A stretch of 52,303 nt of DNA from Porticoccaceae bacterium (GCA_018664075.1 JABJOY010000040.1:1-52303); one strand, 5' to 3'; shown: positions 8,478-18,157, numbered from the stretch's first letter. Notes: generated by a model not told the origin, from the letters alone. Made by a program: numbers and translations.

Positions 8478-8588
8478 TTACTTCTCAGAAGCCTCGAGTC
8501 CTGGTGCTTCCAACTTGGCGAAACTATCTTTCGCAATTGCAGCACCCGCAAGGCCGGTAAAACCGATCATTAAATATACGAGTGTCAT
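8478..8588 (-). CDS. Small membrane peptide, 36 residues
   Basis: Reading frame MTLVYLMIGFTGLAGAAIA followed by a polar tail (KDSFAKLE, then APGLEASEK). An AAGGAG ribosome site sits 6 nt before the ATG, a consensus-like promoter lies 50 nt upstream and a double terminator downstream, so this is very likely an expressed gene. Residues 3-19 form one hydrophobic, glycine-rich helix; the rest is charged and soluble. I do not recognise a family. It is divergent from the LysR regulator and shares its operator region, so LysR control is likely. The long 3' untranslated region resembles the neighbouring predicted small RNA. Confidence 0.65.
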   Translation of the reverse strand: MTLVYLMIGFTGLAGAAIAKDSFAKLEAPGLEASEK

Positions 8589-8612
8589 TTCTGTCTCCTT
8601 AAGTAAAAGTTA

Positions 8613-8626
8613 AGAGCAACTGCTCT
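8613..8626 (-). promoter_or_regulatory. 5' hairpin in the peptide mRNA leader
   Basis: AGAGCA/TGCTCT with a 2-nt loop, a few bases after the inferred transcription start. It may stabilise the message. Confidence 0.35.
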
Positions 8627-8635
8627 ATGGGTGAC

Positions 8636-8664
8636 AATATAGAGATTCCTGTGACATAATCCAA
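8636..8664 (-). promoter_or_regulatory. sigma70 promoter of the small membrane peptide gene
   Basis: Minus-strand -35 TTGGAT (8659-8664), 17-nt spacer, -10 TATATT (8636-8641). It abuts the palindromic operator. Confidence 0.6.
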
Positions 8665-8701
8665 ATGCATTTTTTGCATCAACAATATGCGTTTTGGTAA
8701 T
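8665..8701. repeat. Operator-like repeat, copy 2, between the peptide gene and the LysR gene
   Basis: Palindrome ATGCA-TTTTT-TGCAT (8665-8679), then ATGCGTTTTGGTAAT (8687-8701) just upstream of the LysR ribosome site. Placement fits autoregulation of the LysR gene and divergent activation of the peptide gene. Confidence 0.7.
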
Positions 8702-8714
8702 GGAGCTAATTTTA

Positions 8715-9701
8715 ATGAATTTACAGAAACTTTCGCGGCTGGATCTCAATCTACTGGTTTCCCTGCAGGCTCTGCTCGAAGAGAAAAGTGTGACCCGTGC
8801 CGCCGAACGGTTGTTTATTACCCAGCCCGCCATGAGTCGTGTACTGCAGCGGCTAAGACATCAGCTTGATGATCCCTTATTTACCCGCACAGGCAATGAG
8901 CTTGTACCAACCCCTAAAGCTCGTGAGTTGCAGGCCCGATTGCCAAGGCTGCTGGATGGCATTTTGGAAATGGTCAGTGAGGGGGAGTTTGATCCTGCAA
9001 CCTATGAGGGTGAGATTAGTATTGCGGTCCCTGAATTTGTAGCGATTTCCCTGATCTCTGAATTAACCAAGGTTGTCACCGAGCATGCCCCAGGTGTGGT
9101 GCTGTCAATTTCCAGTGAGACTGATTCATCTGTGGAAGTTGAGCTAGCTGAGGGTGTACTGGACTTTGCCATTGATATTGAAAAGACCATCACAGAAGAC
9201 ATTAGTATCAGAAGTCTGGCTATTTTTACACCTTCCATCTGGATGCGAGAAGACCATCCCCTGGCAGAAAAAAGCCGCGTTACCTTGGATGAGATCCTGG
9301 AATATCCCTTTGTGCAGTATTATCTGCTGATTGCCAAGCGTGTGAGTGCCCGCACTGATGCACGATTTGATCGGGTTCTTCGGGATATGGGCCGCAAGCG
9401 TAAAAAAGCGCTGGTCACTAATCAGCTGATGACTGCAGTTGAAACTGTGTGTGGCACGGACTGTCTGATGGTAGCGGCAAAATATGGTCTTACCATGGAG
9501 CGCGAAATGTACCGCATTGTGCGCAAGCCCTATCCGGCAGACCTGCCTCACAAAGGAACTATTTCCCTGGTGTTATTGCAGCACAAGCGGACATCCGGCT
9601 CCGGAATTCATCGCTGGCTGTCGGATAAGATTGTCGGTTTGATTCAGGATTGGGAGAAAACGCTTGAGGCCGAGAGCGTTAGGGTCGTCCAGGAACAATA
9701 G
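8715..9701 (+). CDS. LysR family transcriptional regulator
   Basis: 328 residues. The N-terminal winged helix-turn-helix spans residues 6-65 (LDLNLLVSLQALLEEKSVTRA, ITQPAMSRVLQRLR). A periplasmic-binding-like effector domain follows. The start chosen is the ATG giving MNLQKLSRLDL, with GGAG 9 nt upstream; a TTG 21 nt earlier in the same frame lies inside the operator repeat and is less likely. The sequence resembles the NodD/LeuO-type branch, but the effector is unknown. Its position beside two copies of one operator suggests that it governs the peptide gene and the predicted small RNA. It meets coq7 tail to tail. Confidence 0.9.
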   Translation: MNLQKLSRLDLNLLVSLQALLEEKSVTRAAERLFITQPAMSRVLQRLRHQLDDPLFTRTGNELVPTPKARELQARLPRLLDGILEMVSEGEFDPATYEGEISIAVPEFVAISLISELTKVVTEHAPGVVLSISSETDSSVEVELAEGVLDFAIDIEKTITEDISIRSLAIFTPSIWMREDHPLAEKSRVTLDEILEYPFVQYYLLIAKRVSARTDARFDRVLRDMGRKRKKALVTNQLMTAVETVCGTDCLMVAAKYGLTMEREMYRIVRKPYPADLPHKGTISLVLLQHKRTSGSGIHRWLSDKIVGLIQDWEKTLEAESVRVVQEQ

Positions 9702-9709
9702 TTCAGTAG

Positions 9710-10354
9710 CTACAGCCGGTAACTGCTGCCAGTCATTGCAGAGGAAACCAGAGTCATCAGTTTTTTGACCGGTGCGGGAAACTGGTGCCCCCCGGCATCT
9801 AGCGCCGATTGCGCATGGCGGGCTTCATCTTCCAGCATCTGCGCAACAATAGCCCGGCTCTTTTGATCATTGGCTGGCAGCTCCTCAAGATGCTGCTGCA
9901 AATGATCGCAGACTTGATCTTCAGTGGCAGCCACAAAGCCGAGGCTGAGTTTATCGCTGATTAATCCGGCTCCGGCGCCAATGCCAAAGGACATGGCATA
10001 CCACAGTGGGTTCAGTGCGCTGGTGCGCCCACCCAGCTCGTGAATACGCTCTTCACACCAGGCCAGGTGGTCAATTTCTTCTGCGGCAGCATGCTCCATT
10101 TGCTCGCCAACTTCGGGCAGCTTGGCAGTCAATGCCTGGCCCTGATACAGGGCCTGAGCGCAGACTTCACCGGCATGATTGACCCGCATTAGGCCCAGAG
10201 CATGCTGGCGCTCCTGACCAGACAGCTCAGATTCACTGAGCTCAACCGCGGGGGATACTCGCTGTGGTGCCGGAGCATTGCCTAGCACAGTGCGCAAGCC
10301 CTGGTCGAGCTGGGTTAAAATTTGATCAAGTCCTGAGAGCTGTCGATTTGCCAT
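9710..10354 (-). CDS. coq7: 2-nonaprenyl-3-methyl-6-methoxy-1,4-benzoquinol hydroxylase (Coq7)
   Basis: 214-residue di-iron hydroxylase that carries out the penultimate step of ubiquinone synthesis. Iron ligands are in [30 protein letters not shown] and [10 protein letters not shown]. The frame is open further upstream, but homology begins at [13 protein letters not shown], whose ATG lies 1 nt after the stop of the preceding membrane protein gene. It needs oxygen, in keeping with ubiH and ubiI elsewhere in the window. Confidence 0.95.
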   Translation of the reverse strand: MANRQLSGLDQILTQLDQGLRTVLGNAPAPQRVSPAVELSESELSGQERQHALGLMRVNHAGEVCAQALYQGQALTAKLPEVGEQMEHAAAEEIDHLAWCEERIHELGGRTSALNPLWYAMSFGIGAGAGLISDKLSLGFVAATEDQVCDHLQQHLEELPANDQKSRAIVAQMLEDEARHAQSALDAGGHQFPAPVKKLMTLVSSAMTGSSYRL

Positions 10355-10355
10355 G

Positions 10356-11105
10356 TTATCTGTCTGTGGGTTCGCCAGTTGTAATTGTAACCGCTTCAGC
10401 AAAGTATTTCTTGCCGAGCACAATAGGTACGTAGGCAATGGCGAAAAAGCCCATGGCCAGTACCTCACAAACCAGAATATAAAATGGCCAGTCACCAAAA
10501 TAGTCCAATATAGAGGGGTTGATGGGTTTTTCCATCATATAAAAATAGTTGGCATCCAGAATCAGATTCACCGGCACCAGCGCCAGTAAATATAAATTCA
10601 GCCAGATAAATGTTCGCACCATGCCATTAGCCTGGGGAATAAGCTGGAAAGCCAGCAGGTGATGAATCACCAGAACCACCAGCCCTCCATGGACAATCCA
10701 GTATTTAAAGAAACCATAGCTGGGGAAGCCGGCATAGAGGTCTGGTGTCAGCATTGCCTGAAATGTTCCGCACAGCACCAGAAAATAAATGACCTCAAAG
10801 CGCCTGAAGTTGGGTTGCCAAAACAGCAGCGGTGCCAGCAGGGCAAACAGGTTACAGATTGAGAGAGGCAGGTCTACCTTATAGTTAAACAGGCCATTAG
10901 CGCTGTGAATCCAGGAGAAAACAACCACAGTAATGGACAGGAATATGGCAATTGCTCTGCCCAGCCAAAGATTTTGCGCAGGGCTGAGTTTTTGTCCCAC
11001 CCGGATTGTCAGCGCTAATATCAGAACAAAGACGCCCAATGTCCACCAGTGGGATGGGCTAAAAGATGCAAAGGGAATATCAAAGCTAAAAAAGGGATGG
11101 TCCAT
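10356..11105 (-). CDS. TIGR02206 (YwaF-like) integral membrane protein
   Basis: 249 residues with about seven hydrophobic segments. It resembles the TIGR02206/YwaF family: early [20 protein letters not shown], central [18 protein letters not shown] and [18 protein letters not shown] with conserved histidines. The family has no established biochemical role. It lies 1 nt upstream of coq7 and 46 nt downstream of purD on the same strand, so it is probably cotranscribed with both. Confidence 0.75.
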   Translation of the reverse strand: MDHPFFSFDIPFASFSPSHWWTLGVFVLILALTIRVGQKLSPAQNLWLGRAIAIFLSITVVVFSWIHSANGLFNYKVDLPLSICNLFALLAPLLFWQPNFRRFEVIYFLVLCGTFQAMLTPDLYAGFPSYGFFKYWIVHGGLVVLVIHHLLAFQLIPQANGMVRTFIWLNLYLLALVPVNLILDANYFYMMEKPINPSILDYFGDWPFYILVCEVLAMGFFAIAYVPIVLGKKYFAEAVTITTGEPTDR

Positions 11106-11151
11106 AGGAATCCTTATTATTGCCTTTATTTGGCCGCCAGGGCTTTATCCG

Positions 11152-12447
11152 CTAACTGCTTTTTTCGCGCTCAATAGCGCGCCATGCAATATCATCCCTG
11201 AGATATATGTCCTTCCAGTGAATTCCTGAAGCTAGCTGATAGGCTTTTTGCTGAGCCTCGGAAACAGAGTCTCCCATGGCAGTGGCGCAAAGTACCCGCC
11301 CACCGCTGGTGACAATAGCTTCCCCATCCTGCCTGGTGCCAGCATGAAACACCTTGGCCCCATGAATATCCTCTGCCGCAGAACCCAGGCCGCTAATAAT
11401 ATCGCCGCCATTATAGGCGCCTGGGTAACCACCAGCAGCCAATACAACGCCTACCGCAGGTCGGGGATCCCATTGGGCTTGTTGGGTATCCAGATCACCG
11501 GACAGAGCAGCCAGACAATGGGCAACCAGATCAGACTGCAGGCGCAGCAAAATTGGCTGAGTCTCTGGATCGCCAAAGCGGCAGTTATATTCGATAACCT
11601 TGGGGGTACCATCAGCCATAATCATCAGGCCAGCATACAGAAAGCCAGTGTAATCGTTGCCTTCAGCGGCCATGCCTTTCACCGTGGGGTAAATAACTTC
11701 ATCCATTGCCCGCTGATAAATCATTTTATCTACCACAGGCGCCGGGGAATAAGCACCCATGCCGCCTGTATTGGGGCCGGTGTCACCATTGCCCGCGCGT
11801 TTGTGGTCCTGACTGGTGGCCATGGGCAGCACATTAACCCCGTCGACCATCACAATAAAGCTGGCTTCTTCACCATCGAGAAATTCTTCGATTACTACAA
11901 GGTGGCCCGCTTCCCCAAAGGCATTGCCCCCCAGCATATCTTTAACCGCAGCCTCAGCCTCATCCATAGTCATGGCGACAATAACCCCTTTGCCCGCGGC
12001 CAGACCATCGGCTTTAATCACAATGGGCGCACCCACTTTATGCAGGTAGGCCATGGCTTTATCTATATCGGTAAAGTTGCCATAGGCGGCAGTTGGAATC
12101 TGATGGCGCTCAAGAAAATCCTTGGTAAAGGCTTTTGAGCCCTCAAGCTGGGCGGCACCCTGGGATGGCCCAAAAATAGGCAGATCGCGGGCCTGAAAAT
12201 AATCTACTACACCCTCTACTAAAGGTTGCTCTGGACCCACAATGGTCAGGCCAACATGATTGCCAGCTGCAAATTCCGCCAGGCCCTGAAAGTCATTCAC
12301 TTTCAGATTAAGGTTTTCAATATTGGGCTCTATGGCTGTACCTGCATTGCCCGGGGCAACAAATACCTTTTCTACATCTGCACTTTGCGCCGCTTTCCAG
12401 GCCAGTGCATGTTCACGCCCACCAGAGCCAATAACCAGTACATTCAT
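11152..12447 (-). CDS. purD: Phosphoribosylamine-glycine ligase
   Basis: 431-residue ATP-grasp enzyme of purine synthesis that joins glycine to phosphoribosylamine. It starts [18 protein letters not shown]; the ATP-grasp region has [15 protein letters not shown] and the family signature is CRFGDPETQ. In Pseudomonas it directly follows purH; here the photolyase gene on the other strand separates the two, so purD must use its own promoter. Confidence 0.97.
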   Translation of the reverse strand: MNVLVIGSGGREHALAWKAAQSADVEKVFVAPGNAGTAIEPNIENLNLKVNDFQGLAEFAAGNHVGLTIVGPEQPLVEGVVDYFQARDLPIFGPSQGAAQLEGSKAFTKDFLERHQIPTAAYGNFTDIDKAMAYLHKVGAPIVIKADGLAAGKGVIVAMTMDEAEAAVKDMLGGNAFGEAGHLVVIEEFLDGEEASFIVMVDGVNVLPMATSQDHKRAGNGDTGPNTGGMGAYSPAPVVDKMIYQRAMDEVIYPTVKGMAAEGNDYTGFLYAGLMIMADGTPKVIEYNCRFGDPETQPILLRLQSDLVAHCLAALSGDLDTQQAQWDPRPAVGVVLAAGGYPGAYNGGDIISGLGSAAEDIHGAKVFHAGTRQDGEAIVTSGGRVLCATAMGDSVSEAQQKAYQLASGIHWKDIYLRDDIAWRAIEREKSS

Positions 12448-12581
12448 CAATCATATTCCAGCTGTTAATAAAGGCGGGAATTGTAGCAGACTGTGATACT
12501 GGCGTATTTACACCAGAGGACAAAAAGCTACCCTGTTATCCCACTGGGAGCCCAGCTGCAATATTAAATTGGGACAATCTA

Positions 12582-12594
12582 AACCAATTTGGTT
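12582..12594. promoter_or_regulatory. Palindrome between purD and the photolyase gene
   Basis: AACCAA-T-TTGGTT, perfect. It overlaps a possible weak promoter of the photolyase gene, with TATAAA following near 12614. Function unknown. Confidence 0.3.
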
Positions 12595-12635
12595 GCCGTA
12601 TTCTCTGTAATCATATAAACAATAGGCCTGTCGTT

Positions 12636-14090
12636 ATATCCTCCGCCAATAACCATCTTAGCCCCACGATTGTCTGGTTTCGTCAGGACCTGCGCCTGGC
12701 TGACAATCCGGCACTATCTGCCGCTTGCGAAAGGGGAGATATTGTTCCCGTCTATATCCTTGATGATAACAACGCGGGGGAATGGGCCATGGGTGGCGCC
12801 AGTCGCTGGTGGTTGCACCATGCCCTGGAGAGTCTCAATCATTCTTTGTCTGGCAAGTTAAATATTTTCCAGGGTGACCCTGAGCAGATCCTGCCCCAGC
12901 TGGCACAGCAGACCTCTGCAGCTACGGTGGCATGGAACCGATGTTATGAACCCTGGCGCATCGCCCGGGATGGCAATATAAAGTTTAGGCTTAAACAACT
13001 TGATATTCAGGTAGATAGTTTTAATGGCTCATTGCTGTGGGAACCCTGGCAGGTGCTAAAAAAAGATGAGACTCCCTACAAGGTTTTTACCCCCTATTAT
13101 CGCCGTGGCTGTCTGTCCAAAACGTCTCCCAGAAGACCATTGCCAATTCCCGCTAATTTGCAGACAGTGCCCCTGAGTAAGGACTCAGTTTCTCTGGATA
13201 GCCTGCATCTCCTGCCGCGTATTCCCTGGGACAGTGAGATGAAAGAAAGATGGGATATCAGTGAGACGGCGGCCCAGGACCGGTTGGATGAATTTGTACT
13301 CGCCGAACTTGAGGACTACCGTGAAGGCCGCAACTTCCCAAGCAAAGCCAATGTATCGAGACTCTCAGCCTACCTGCACTTTGGTCAGATCTCGACTAAT
13401 ACTGCCTGGCACCGAGCCTCAGATGCAGCGGCGTTAATAAACAATGAAGCTAGTGTGGATACCTTTTTAAGTGAGCTGGGCTGGCGTGAGTTCTCCCATT
13501 ATCTGCTCTATCATTTTCCACAGTTACCCAAAGACAATTTGCAGCAGCGCTTCGATGTTTTTCCCTGGGCGCAGGATACGGCTGCGGAGTTAACTGCCTG
13601 GCAACAGGGACGCACGGGCTACCCTCTGGTCGATGCAGGTATGCGTGAACTCTACAATACTGGCTATATGCACAATCGTGTGCGCATGGTGGTGGGCTCA
13701 TTTATGGTCAAGAATTTACTAATACATTGGCATCGCGGTGAGGAGTGGTTTTGGGACTGTTTAGTTGATGCTGATCTGGCGGCTAATAGCGCTAGCTGGC
13801 AGTGGATTGCTGGATGCGGTGCTGATGCTGCACCATTCTTTAGAATTTTTAATCCAATCACCCAGAGTGAAAAATTTGATAAGCAGGGGGATTATATTCG
13901 TCGCTATGTGCCAGAGCTGGCTCAGATGCCGGCCAAATATATTCACGCCCCCTGGCTGGCACCGGCAGAGATTCTTCGCGCTGCCGGTATTGAAATAGGC
14001 GCCGACTATCCGGCACCTATCGTCGATATCAAAGAGTCCAGAGAAAGAGCGCTTGCCGCCTTTAAACTGACTAAGCTGGATGAACTTTAG
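12636..14090 (+). CDS. phr: Deoxyribodipyrimidine photolyase, start codon non-standard
   Basis: Light-driven DNA repair flavoprotein of the cryptochrome/photolyase family. The conserved N-terminus [17 protein letters not shown] is encoded from 12666, yet no ATG, GTG or TTG precedes it in frame. The first ATG (12789) would remove the start of the antenna domain. The best candidate is an ATA at 12636 (TAGG about 9 nt upstream), giving about 484 residues, normal for the family. The FAD-binding half is intact: [43 protein letters not shown] and [16 protein letters not shown]. Either a rare start codon is used or the start was mutated. The gene is inserted between purH and purD on the opposite strand. 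Confidence 0.85.
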   Translation: MSSANNHLSPTIVWFRQDLRLADNPALSAACERGDIVPVYILDDNNAGEWAMGGASRWWLHHALESLNHSLSGKLNIFQGDPEQILPQLAQQTSAATVAWNRCYEPWRIARDGNIKFRLKQLDIQVDSFNGSLLWEPWQVLKKDETPYKVFTPYYRRGCLSKTSPRRPLPIPANLQTVPLSKDSVSLDSLHLLPRIPWDSEMKERWDISETAAQDRLDEFVLAELEDYREGRNFPSKANVSRLSAYLHFGQISTNTAWHRASDAAALINNEASVDTFLSELGWREFSHYLLYHFPQLPKDNLQQRFDVFPWAQDTAAELTAWQQGRTGYPLVDAGMRELYNTGYMHNRVRMVVGSFMVKNLLIHWHRGEEWFWDCLVDADLAANSASWQWIAGCGADAAPFFRIFNPITQSEKFDKQGDYIRRYVPELAQMPAKYIHAPWLAPAEILRAAGIEIGADYPAPIVDIKESRERALAAFKLTKLDEL

Positions 14091-14114
14091 TTGGATTCTT
14101 CTATGGGGATGGGC

Positions 14115-15689
14115 TTAATGCCTGAAATGCCTCATGCCAGTAAACACCATCGCCATACCATGCTCATTGGCAGCAGCGATCACTTCATCGTCGCGCATTG
14201 ACCCACCGGGCTGAATAATACAGCTGATACCTGCTGCGCCAGCGTTATCTATACCGTCGCGGAAGGGGAAGAAAGCATCAGATGCCATCACCGCACCTTT
14301 GACTTCAAGCCCGGCATGCTCAGCCTTAATGCCAGCAATACGCGCGGAATTAATGCGGCTCATCTGGCCAGCGCCCACGCCTATAGTCTGATTATTCCTA
14401 GCATAGATAATTGCATTGGACTTGACCATCTTGGCGACTTTCCAGGCAAATAACATATCGGCCATTTCTACCTCGGAAGGTGTGCGCTCAGATACAACCT
14501 TGAGGTCCTGCTCGGCAACCATGCCATTGTCGCGATCCTGAATCAGCAGACCGCCATTCACCCGTTTGTAGTCGAAGTCCTGTGGACGTTCGGAGCCCCA
14601 GGCACCACATTCCAACAGGCGTACATTCTTTTTAGCCGCAACCACTTCAACTGCATCTGCGGCGACAGAGGGGGCAATAATCACTTCAACAAATTGCTTT
14701 TCGCAGATTGCTGCGGCAGTTCCCGCATCCAGTTCCCGGTTAAAGGCGATAATGCCGCCAAAAGCAGATTCCGGGTCTGTGGCAAAAGCCAGCTCATAGG
14801 CTGTGGCAATGTCCACTGCTACAGAAACACCACAGGGGTTGGCATGTTTCACAATGACACAGGCGGGCTGTTCAAATTGCTTAACGCATTCCAGTGCCGC
14901 ATCCGTATCTGCAATATTGTTGAATGAAAGCTCTTTACCCTGCAGCTGCTTGGCGGTTGCTACGCTTGCCTCTGTTGGGTTGGCTTCAGTATAGAAAGCT
15001 GCTTTTTGATGAGGATTCTCGCCGTAGCGCATTTCCTGGGTCTTAAAATACTGCACATTGTAGGTGTCAGAGAAGTCGCGTTTTTCGTTGGCTGTATTGC
15101 GCCCACCAAAGTGGTTGGCAATCATGCCATCGTAGCTTGCGGTGTGCTCAAAGGCCTTAACCATCAGCTGATATCTGCTGTCGTAATTGAGCTGACCGGC
15201 ATTGTCCTGCATTTCACCGATTACGGTTTTGTAGTCGTCGGCATTGACCACAATGGCCACATCTTTATGATTTTTTGCCGCGGAGCGAACCATGGTGGGG
15301 CCGCCAATATCAATATTCTCAATAGCTGTCGGCAGGTCGCAGTTTGGATTTGCCACTGTAGCGGCAAAGGGGTACAGGTTCACCACCACCATATCAATAG
15401 GCTTGATGCCATGTTCGGACATCACCGCATCGTCCTGACCGCGACGCCCCAAAATACCGCCGTGAACCTTGGGGTGTAATGTCTTCACCCGGCCGTCCAT
15501 CATCTCGGGGAAACCGGTGTAATCAGATACCTCGGTAACCGCAATGGCATTTTCGCTGAGCAGGCGATAAGTGCCGCCCGTAGAGAGCAACTCTACCCCC
15601 TGATCTGTCAGGGCACGGGCAAAGTCGACAATGCCGGTTTTATCAGAAACACTAATCAGTGCGCGGGAAATTTTTCTTAGATCGCTCAT
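14115..15689 (-). CDS. purH: Bifunctional AICAR transformylase / IMP cyclohydrolase
   Basis: 524 residues carrying out the last two steps of IMP synthesis. The N-terminal cyclohydrolase domain has [16 protein letters not shown] and STGGTYRLL; the C-terminal transformylase domain has [11 protein letters not shown] near residue 265 and [12 protein letters not shown]. It is preceded by fis with a 24-nt gap, on the same strand, matching the dusB-fis-purH order of Pseudomonas. Confidence 0.97.
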   Translation of the reverse strand: MSDLRKISRALISVSDKTGIVDFARALTDQGVELLSTGGTYRLLSENAIAVTEVSDYTGFPEMMDGRVKTLHPKVHGGILGRRGQDDAVMSEHGIKPIDMVVVNLYPFAATVANPNCDLPTAIENIDIGGPTMVRSAAKNHKDVAIVVNADDYKTVIGEMQDNAGQLNYDSRYQLMVKAFEHTASYDGMIANHFGGRNTANEKRDFSDTYNVQYFKTQEMRYGENPHQKAAFYTEANPTEASVATAKQLQGKELSFNNIADTDAALECVKQFEQPACVIVKHANPCGVSVAVDIATAYELAFATDPESAFGGIIAFNRELDAGTAAAICEKQFVEVIIAPSVAADAVEVVAAKKNVRLLECGAWGSERPQDFDYKRVNGGLLIQDRDNGMVAEQDLKVVSERTPSEVEMADMLFAWKVAKMVKSNAIIYARNNQTIGVGAGQMSRINSARIAGIKAEHAGLEVKGAVMASDAFFPFRDGIDNAGAAGISCIIQPGGSMRDDEVIAAANEHGMAMVFTGMRHFRH

Positions 15690-15713
15690 GGAGTCCTCGG
15701 GTGCAGAAGGTAA

Positions 15714-16016
15714 TTACAGAAGGTTGTATTGCTTTAACTTTTTGCGCAGAGTGCCGCGATTCAAACCCAGCAGCTCAGCTGTTTTACTTTGATTTTGCCG
15801 CGTATAGTTCATCGCTGCGCTCAGCAGTGGTGGTTCAACCTCGGCCATAACCAGATCGTAGAGGTCGCGGGTTTCCTGACCATCGAGATCGGCAAAATAA
15901 CGCTGCATTGCCTCGGCGACACTGTAGCGCAGGGATTGACTGCTGTGGTTTTCACTGGGCGTTGATGGCGAGACCTGTTCCGCTGCTTGTAATTGGTTTT
16001 GTTCTGCAGAATTCAT
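15714..16016 (-). CDS. fis: DNA-binding protein Fis
   Basis: 100-residue nucleoid protein that bends DNA and stimulates rRNA promoters such as those at the right end of this window. The C-terminal helix-turn-helix is QNQSKTAELLGLNRGTLRKK; the N-terminal half is variable, as usual. Its ATG overlaps the dusB stop codon in ATGA, so it is translated from the dusB-fis message. Confidence 0.97.
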   Translation of the reverse strand: MNSAEQNQLQAAEQVSPSTPSENHSSQSLRYSVAEAMQRYFADLDGQETRDLYDLVMAEVEPPLLSAAMNYTRQNQSKTAELLGLNRGTLRKKLKQYNLL

Positions 16017-16999
16017 GCCGCTTGTTCCTGATTGATAATATTAAGGAAAAACTGCTTGAGAAATTCCTGTTGGTGAGTGCGCGATTCGAGCTTGTTAAAA
16101 TGTTGGGTAAACTCTTTGCCTCCCGCCAGTTCGCTGCTGTACCAGCCAATATGCTTTCGCGAGATCCGTACGCCACCCACTTCACCATAAAACTTGTGCA
16201 GGGCTTGCAGATGGCGGGCCATTATTACACCGATTTCCTCAATGCTTGGCGGGACCAACTGCTCCCCCTTGTCGAGATAATGATTAATCTGATTAAAAAT
16301 CCACGGGTTTCCCTGGGCTCCACGGCCAATCATTACTGCGGCAGCGCCGGTATGCTCAAGCACGGCGACGGCTTTTTGCGGACTTGTGATATCCCCATTG
16401 GCGATCACCGGCATGGATACAGTTTCGACTATTTCAGCAATGGTGTCGTACTCGACTTCCCCGACAAAGCGGCAGGCGCGAGTGCGGCCATGTACGGCAA
16501 GAGCAGCGATACCTGCCTGTTCAGCAATTTTGGCGATGGTTGCGCCGTTGCGATTCTGACGATCCCAACCGGTGCGTATTTTTAAGGTAACAGGCACGTC
16601 GACTGCGGCTACCACCGCCTGCAGAATATCGTCGACTAGCTGTGGGTCCTGCAACAGGGCGGAGCCGGCCGCACGTTTGCATACTTTTTTCGCCGGGCAG
16701 CCCATATTGATATCAATAATCTCCGCACCCTGAGCCACATTGAAGCGTGCGGCCTCGGCCATCATTTGCGGATCATAGCCGGCAATCTGCACTGATCTGG
16801 GAGCTGGCTCATCACCGAACTGAATGCGCAGACGAGATTTTCTGGTATCCCAGGTGCTGGGATCTGCTGCGACCATTTCCGACACCACAAGTCCGGCACC
16901 CATTTCACGACAGAGCTGGCGGAACGGCAGATCCGTCACCCCAGCCATGGGAGCTAGAATCGTTTTGCGACTAATGTGGTAGGGTCCAATATTGAACAA
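16013..16999 (-). CDS. dusB: tRNA-dihydrouridine synthase B
   Basis: 328-residue flavoprotein that reduces uridine in the tRNA D-loop. It shows APMAGVTDLPFRQLCREMG, NMGCPAKKVCKRAAGSALL with the catalytic cysteine near residue 100, HGRTRACRF and ANGDITS. It is first in the dusB-fis unit, a conserved arrangement in gammaproteobacteria. Confidence 0.97.
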   Translation of the reverse strand: MFNIGPYHISRKTILAPMAGVTDLPFRQLCREMGAGLVVSEMVAADPSTWDTRKSRLRIQFGDEPAPRSVQIAGYDPQMMAEAARFNVAQGAEIIDINMGCPAKKVCKRAAGSALLQDPQLVDDILQAVVAAVDVPVTLKIRTGWDRQNRNGATIAKIAEQAGIAALAVHGRTRACRFVGEVEYDTIAEIVETVSMPVIANGDITSPQKAVAVLEHTGAAAVMIGRGAQGNPWIFNQINHYLDKGEQLVPPSIEEIGVIMARHLQALHKFYGEVGGVRISRKHIGWYSSELAGGKEFTQHFNKLESRTHQQEFLKQFFLNIINQEQAA

Positions 17000-17035
17000 G
17001 CGAATCCCGAGGCTCAGTGATACAACAGGGACGCC

Positions 17036-17064
17036 ATTCTACCCTTTGGGCAGCTGATTAAAAA
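17036..17064 (-). promoter_or_regulatory. Probable dusB-fis promoter
   Basis: Minus-strand -10 TAGAAT (17036-17041) with a weak TTTTTA at 17 nt. It is followed by GGCGTCCC, a GC-rich discriminator like those of growth-rate controlled promoters, which suits fis. Confidence 0.4.
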
Positions 17065-17119
17065 GTGATCAATTGAAAAAACTGGATTTTAAATCTCGGT
17101 GGCCTGAATTCGTTGGCGC

Positions 17120-17164
17120 TTTACTCTGGTCTTGCACAGCAGAGTAAATATCCTGCTATGCAGG
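17120..17164. repeat. Two adjacent perfect hairpins downstream of the DUF3426 gene
   Basis: TTTACTCTG/CAGAGTAAA (9-bp arms, 11-nt loop) is followed 3 nt later by CCTGC-TAT-GCAGG. Neither is followed by a T run on either strand, so they are not standard terminators. Confidence 0.45.
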
Positions 17165-17172
17165 GGTTAAAG

Positions 17173-18078
17173 CTAGTCCAGAAGCTCTATGGCGTAATTG
17201 GTTGCAGCAGGGCCTGGATCGGCGAGCCGCATCTCGATTTTGCTCCCTTGACCGGGGCTCATCAATTTGCCCGGTGTTGGCAGATATAGCTGGTATTCAG
17301 CGGCGGGGATAATCCGTTGGGCAACGGGCAGCTGTTCTAGATCAGTAAACAGGATTTTCAGCCCGGGCAAGCGCTGGCTGTAGGCTGCGCGATTAACCAT
17401 TAGCAGCTGCATGTCAATGCTGCCCGGCAGCTGCGGGTCACTGAGCATGGTGAATTGAGTCACCTCGATCTCGCTCAGATCCCGGTACTCGGCAATGGCG
17501 CATTGGGTATGTTGGCACAGGACTTCAAGTGCGGAGCGATACTGGGGGTTCAAGCTGAGCCGCGCACTGTTGACATAAACAAGCGCTGCGGCCAACAGTG
17601 AGAGTGCCAGGAGTAATGCAGCCACCGCGGGAAGTTTGCTTTTGGTGCTTTCGGGCTCAGGCTGGGTCAAGGCTTCATCCAGAGTAAAGGGGTCGGATAT
17701 ATCGACTTGATCGGTAATAGAATCTTCCAGTAGCTGATCGAGCATATCCGCAAATTTGCTATGATTTTCAGCGCTGCTGGCCAGTTTGGCATCCATTATT
17801 TCATGATCAATTGCTTGATCAAGGCGCCCGCCCAACACATTATTTAATTCTTCCTCAAGCTGACCTGTGGCTCCGCCAAGGTCTTCGAACTTATCAAGTA
17901 CATAGGGCAGATATTCAACATTGAGTGCTTCTGAGTCCGGCTGTTCAATATATTCTTGGGCATTGAACACCACAAGACAGGTGCCACAGCGCACCAGGCC
18001 ACCAGCAGCAGACAGCTGGCTGGGTTCGGCGCGAAATGCAATCTGGCATTCGGGGCAGCGGGTGACAATATCAGACAT
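17173..18078 (-). CDS. Zinc-ribbon and DUF3426 membrane protein
   Basis: 301 residues. The N-terminal MJ0042-type zinc ribbon has CPECQIAFRAE and RCGTCLVVFNA (four cysteines). A long acidic linker follows, then one membrane helix near residues 150-170 (LPAVAALLLALSLLAAALVY). The remainder is a DUF3426 domain, predicted outside the cytoplasm. The function is unknown. Its place between prmA and dusB is conserved in Pseudomonas. The ATG at 18078 is preferred over an adjacent TTG. Confidence 0.8.
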   Translation of the reverse strand: MSDIVTRCPECQIAFRAEPSQLSAAGGLVRCGTCLVVFNAQEYIEQPDSEALNVEYLPYVLDKFEDLGGATGQLEEELNNVLGGRLDQAIDHEIMDAKLASSAENHSKFADMLDQLLEDSITDQVDISDPFTLDEALTQPEPESTKSKLPAVAALLLALSLLAAALVYVNSARLSLNPQYRSALEVLCQHTQCAIAEYRDLSEIEVTQFTMLSDPQLPGSIDMQLLMVNRAAYSQRLPGLKILFTDLEQLPVAQRIIPAAEYQLYLPTPGKLMSPGQGSKIEMRLADPGPAATNYAIELLD

Positions 18079-18157
18079 CAATTTCCTGGGGCATATTTTT
18101 GCCGGTCAGCTCTGCTAGTCAGTTTAGCAGCATTGGCCTGCATATTGAGGGTTGACC

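Noticed and set aside
11248-12138. 296-codon plus-strand frame opposite purD
   Set aside because: Antisense shadow of a well-conserved gene; no family likeness.
15908-16585. 225-codon plus-strand frame opposite fis and dusB
   Set aside because: Antisense shadow; no ribosome site or recognisable domain.
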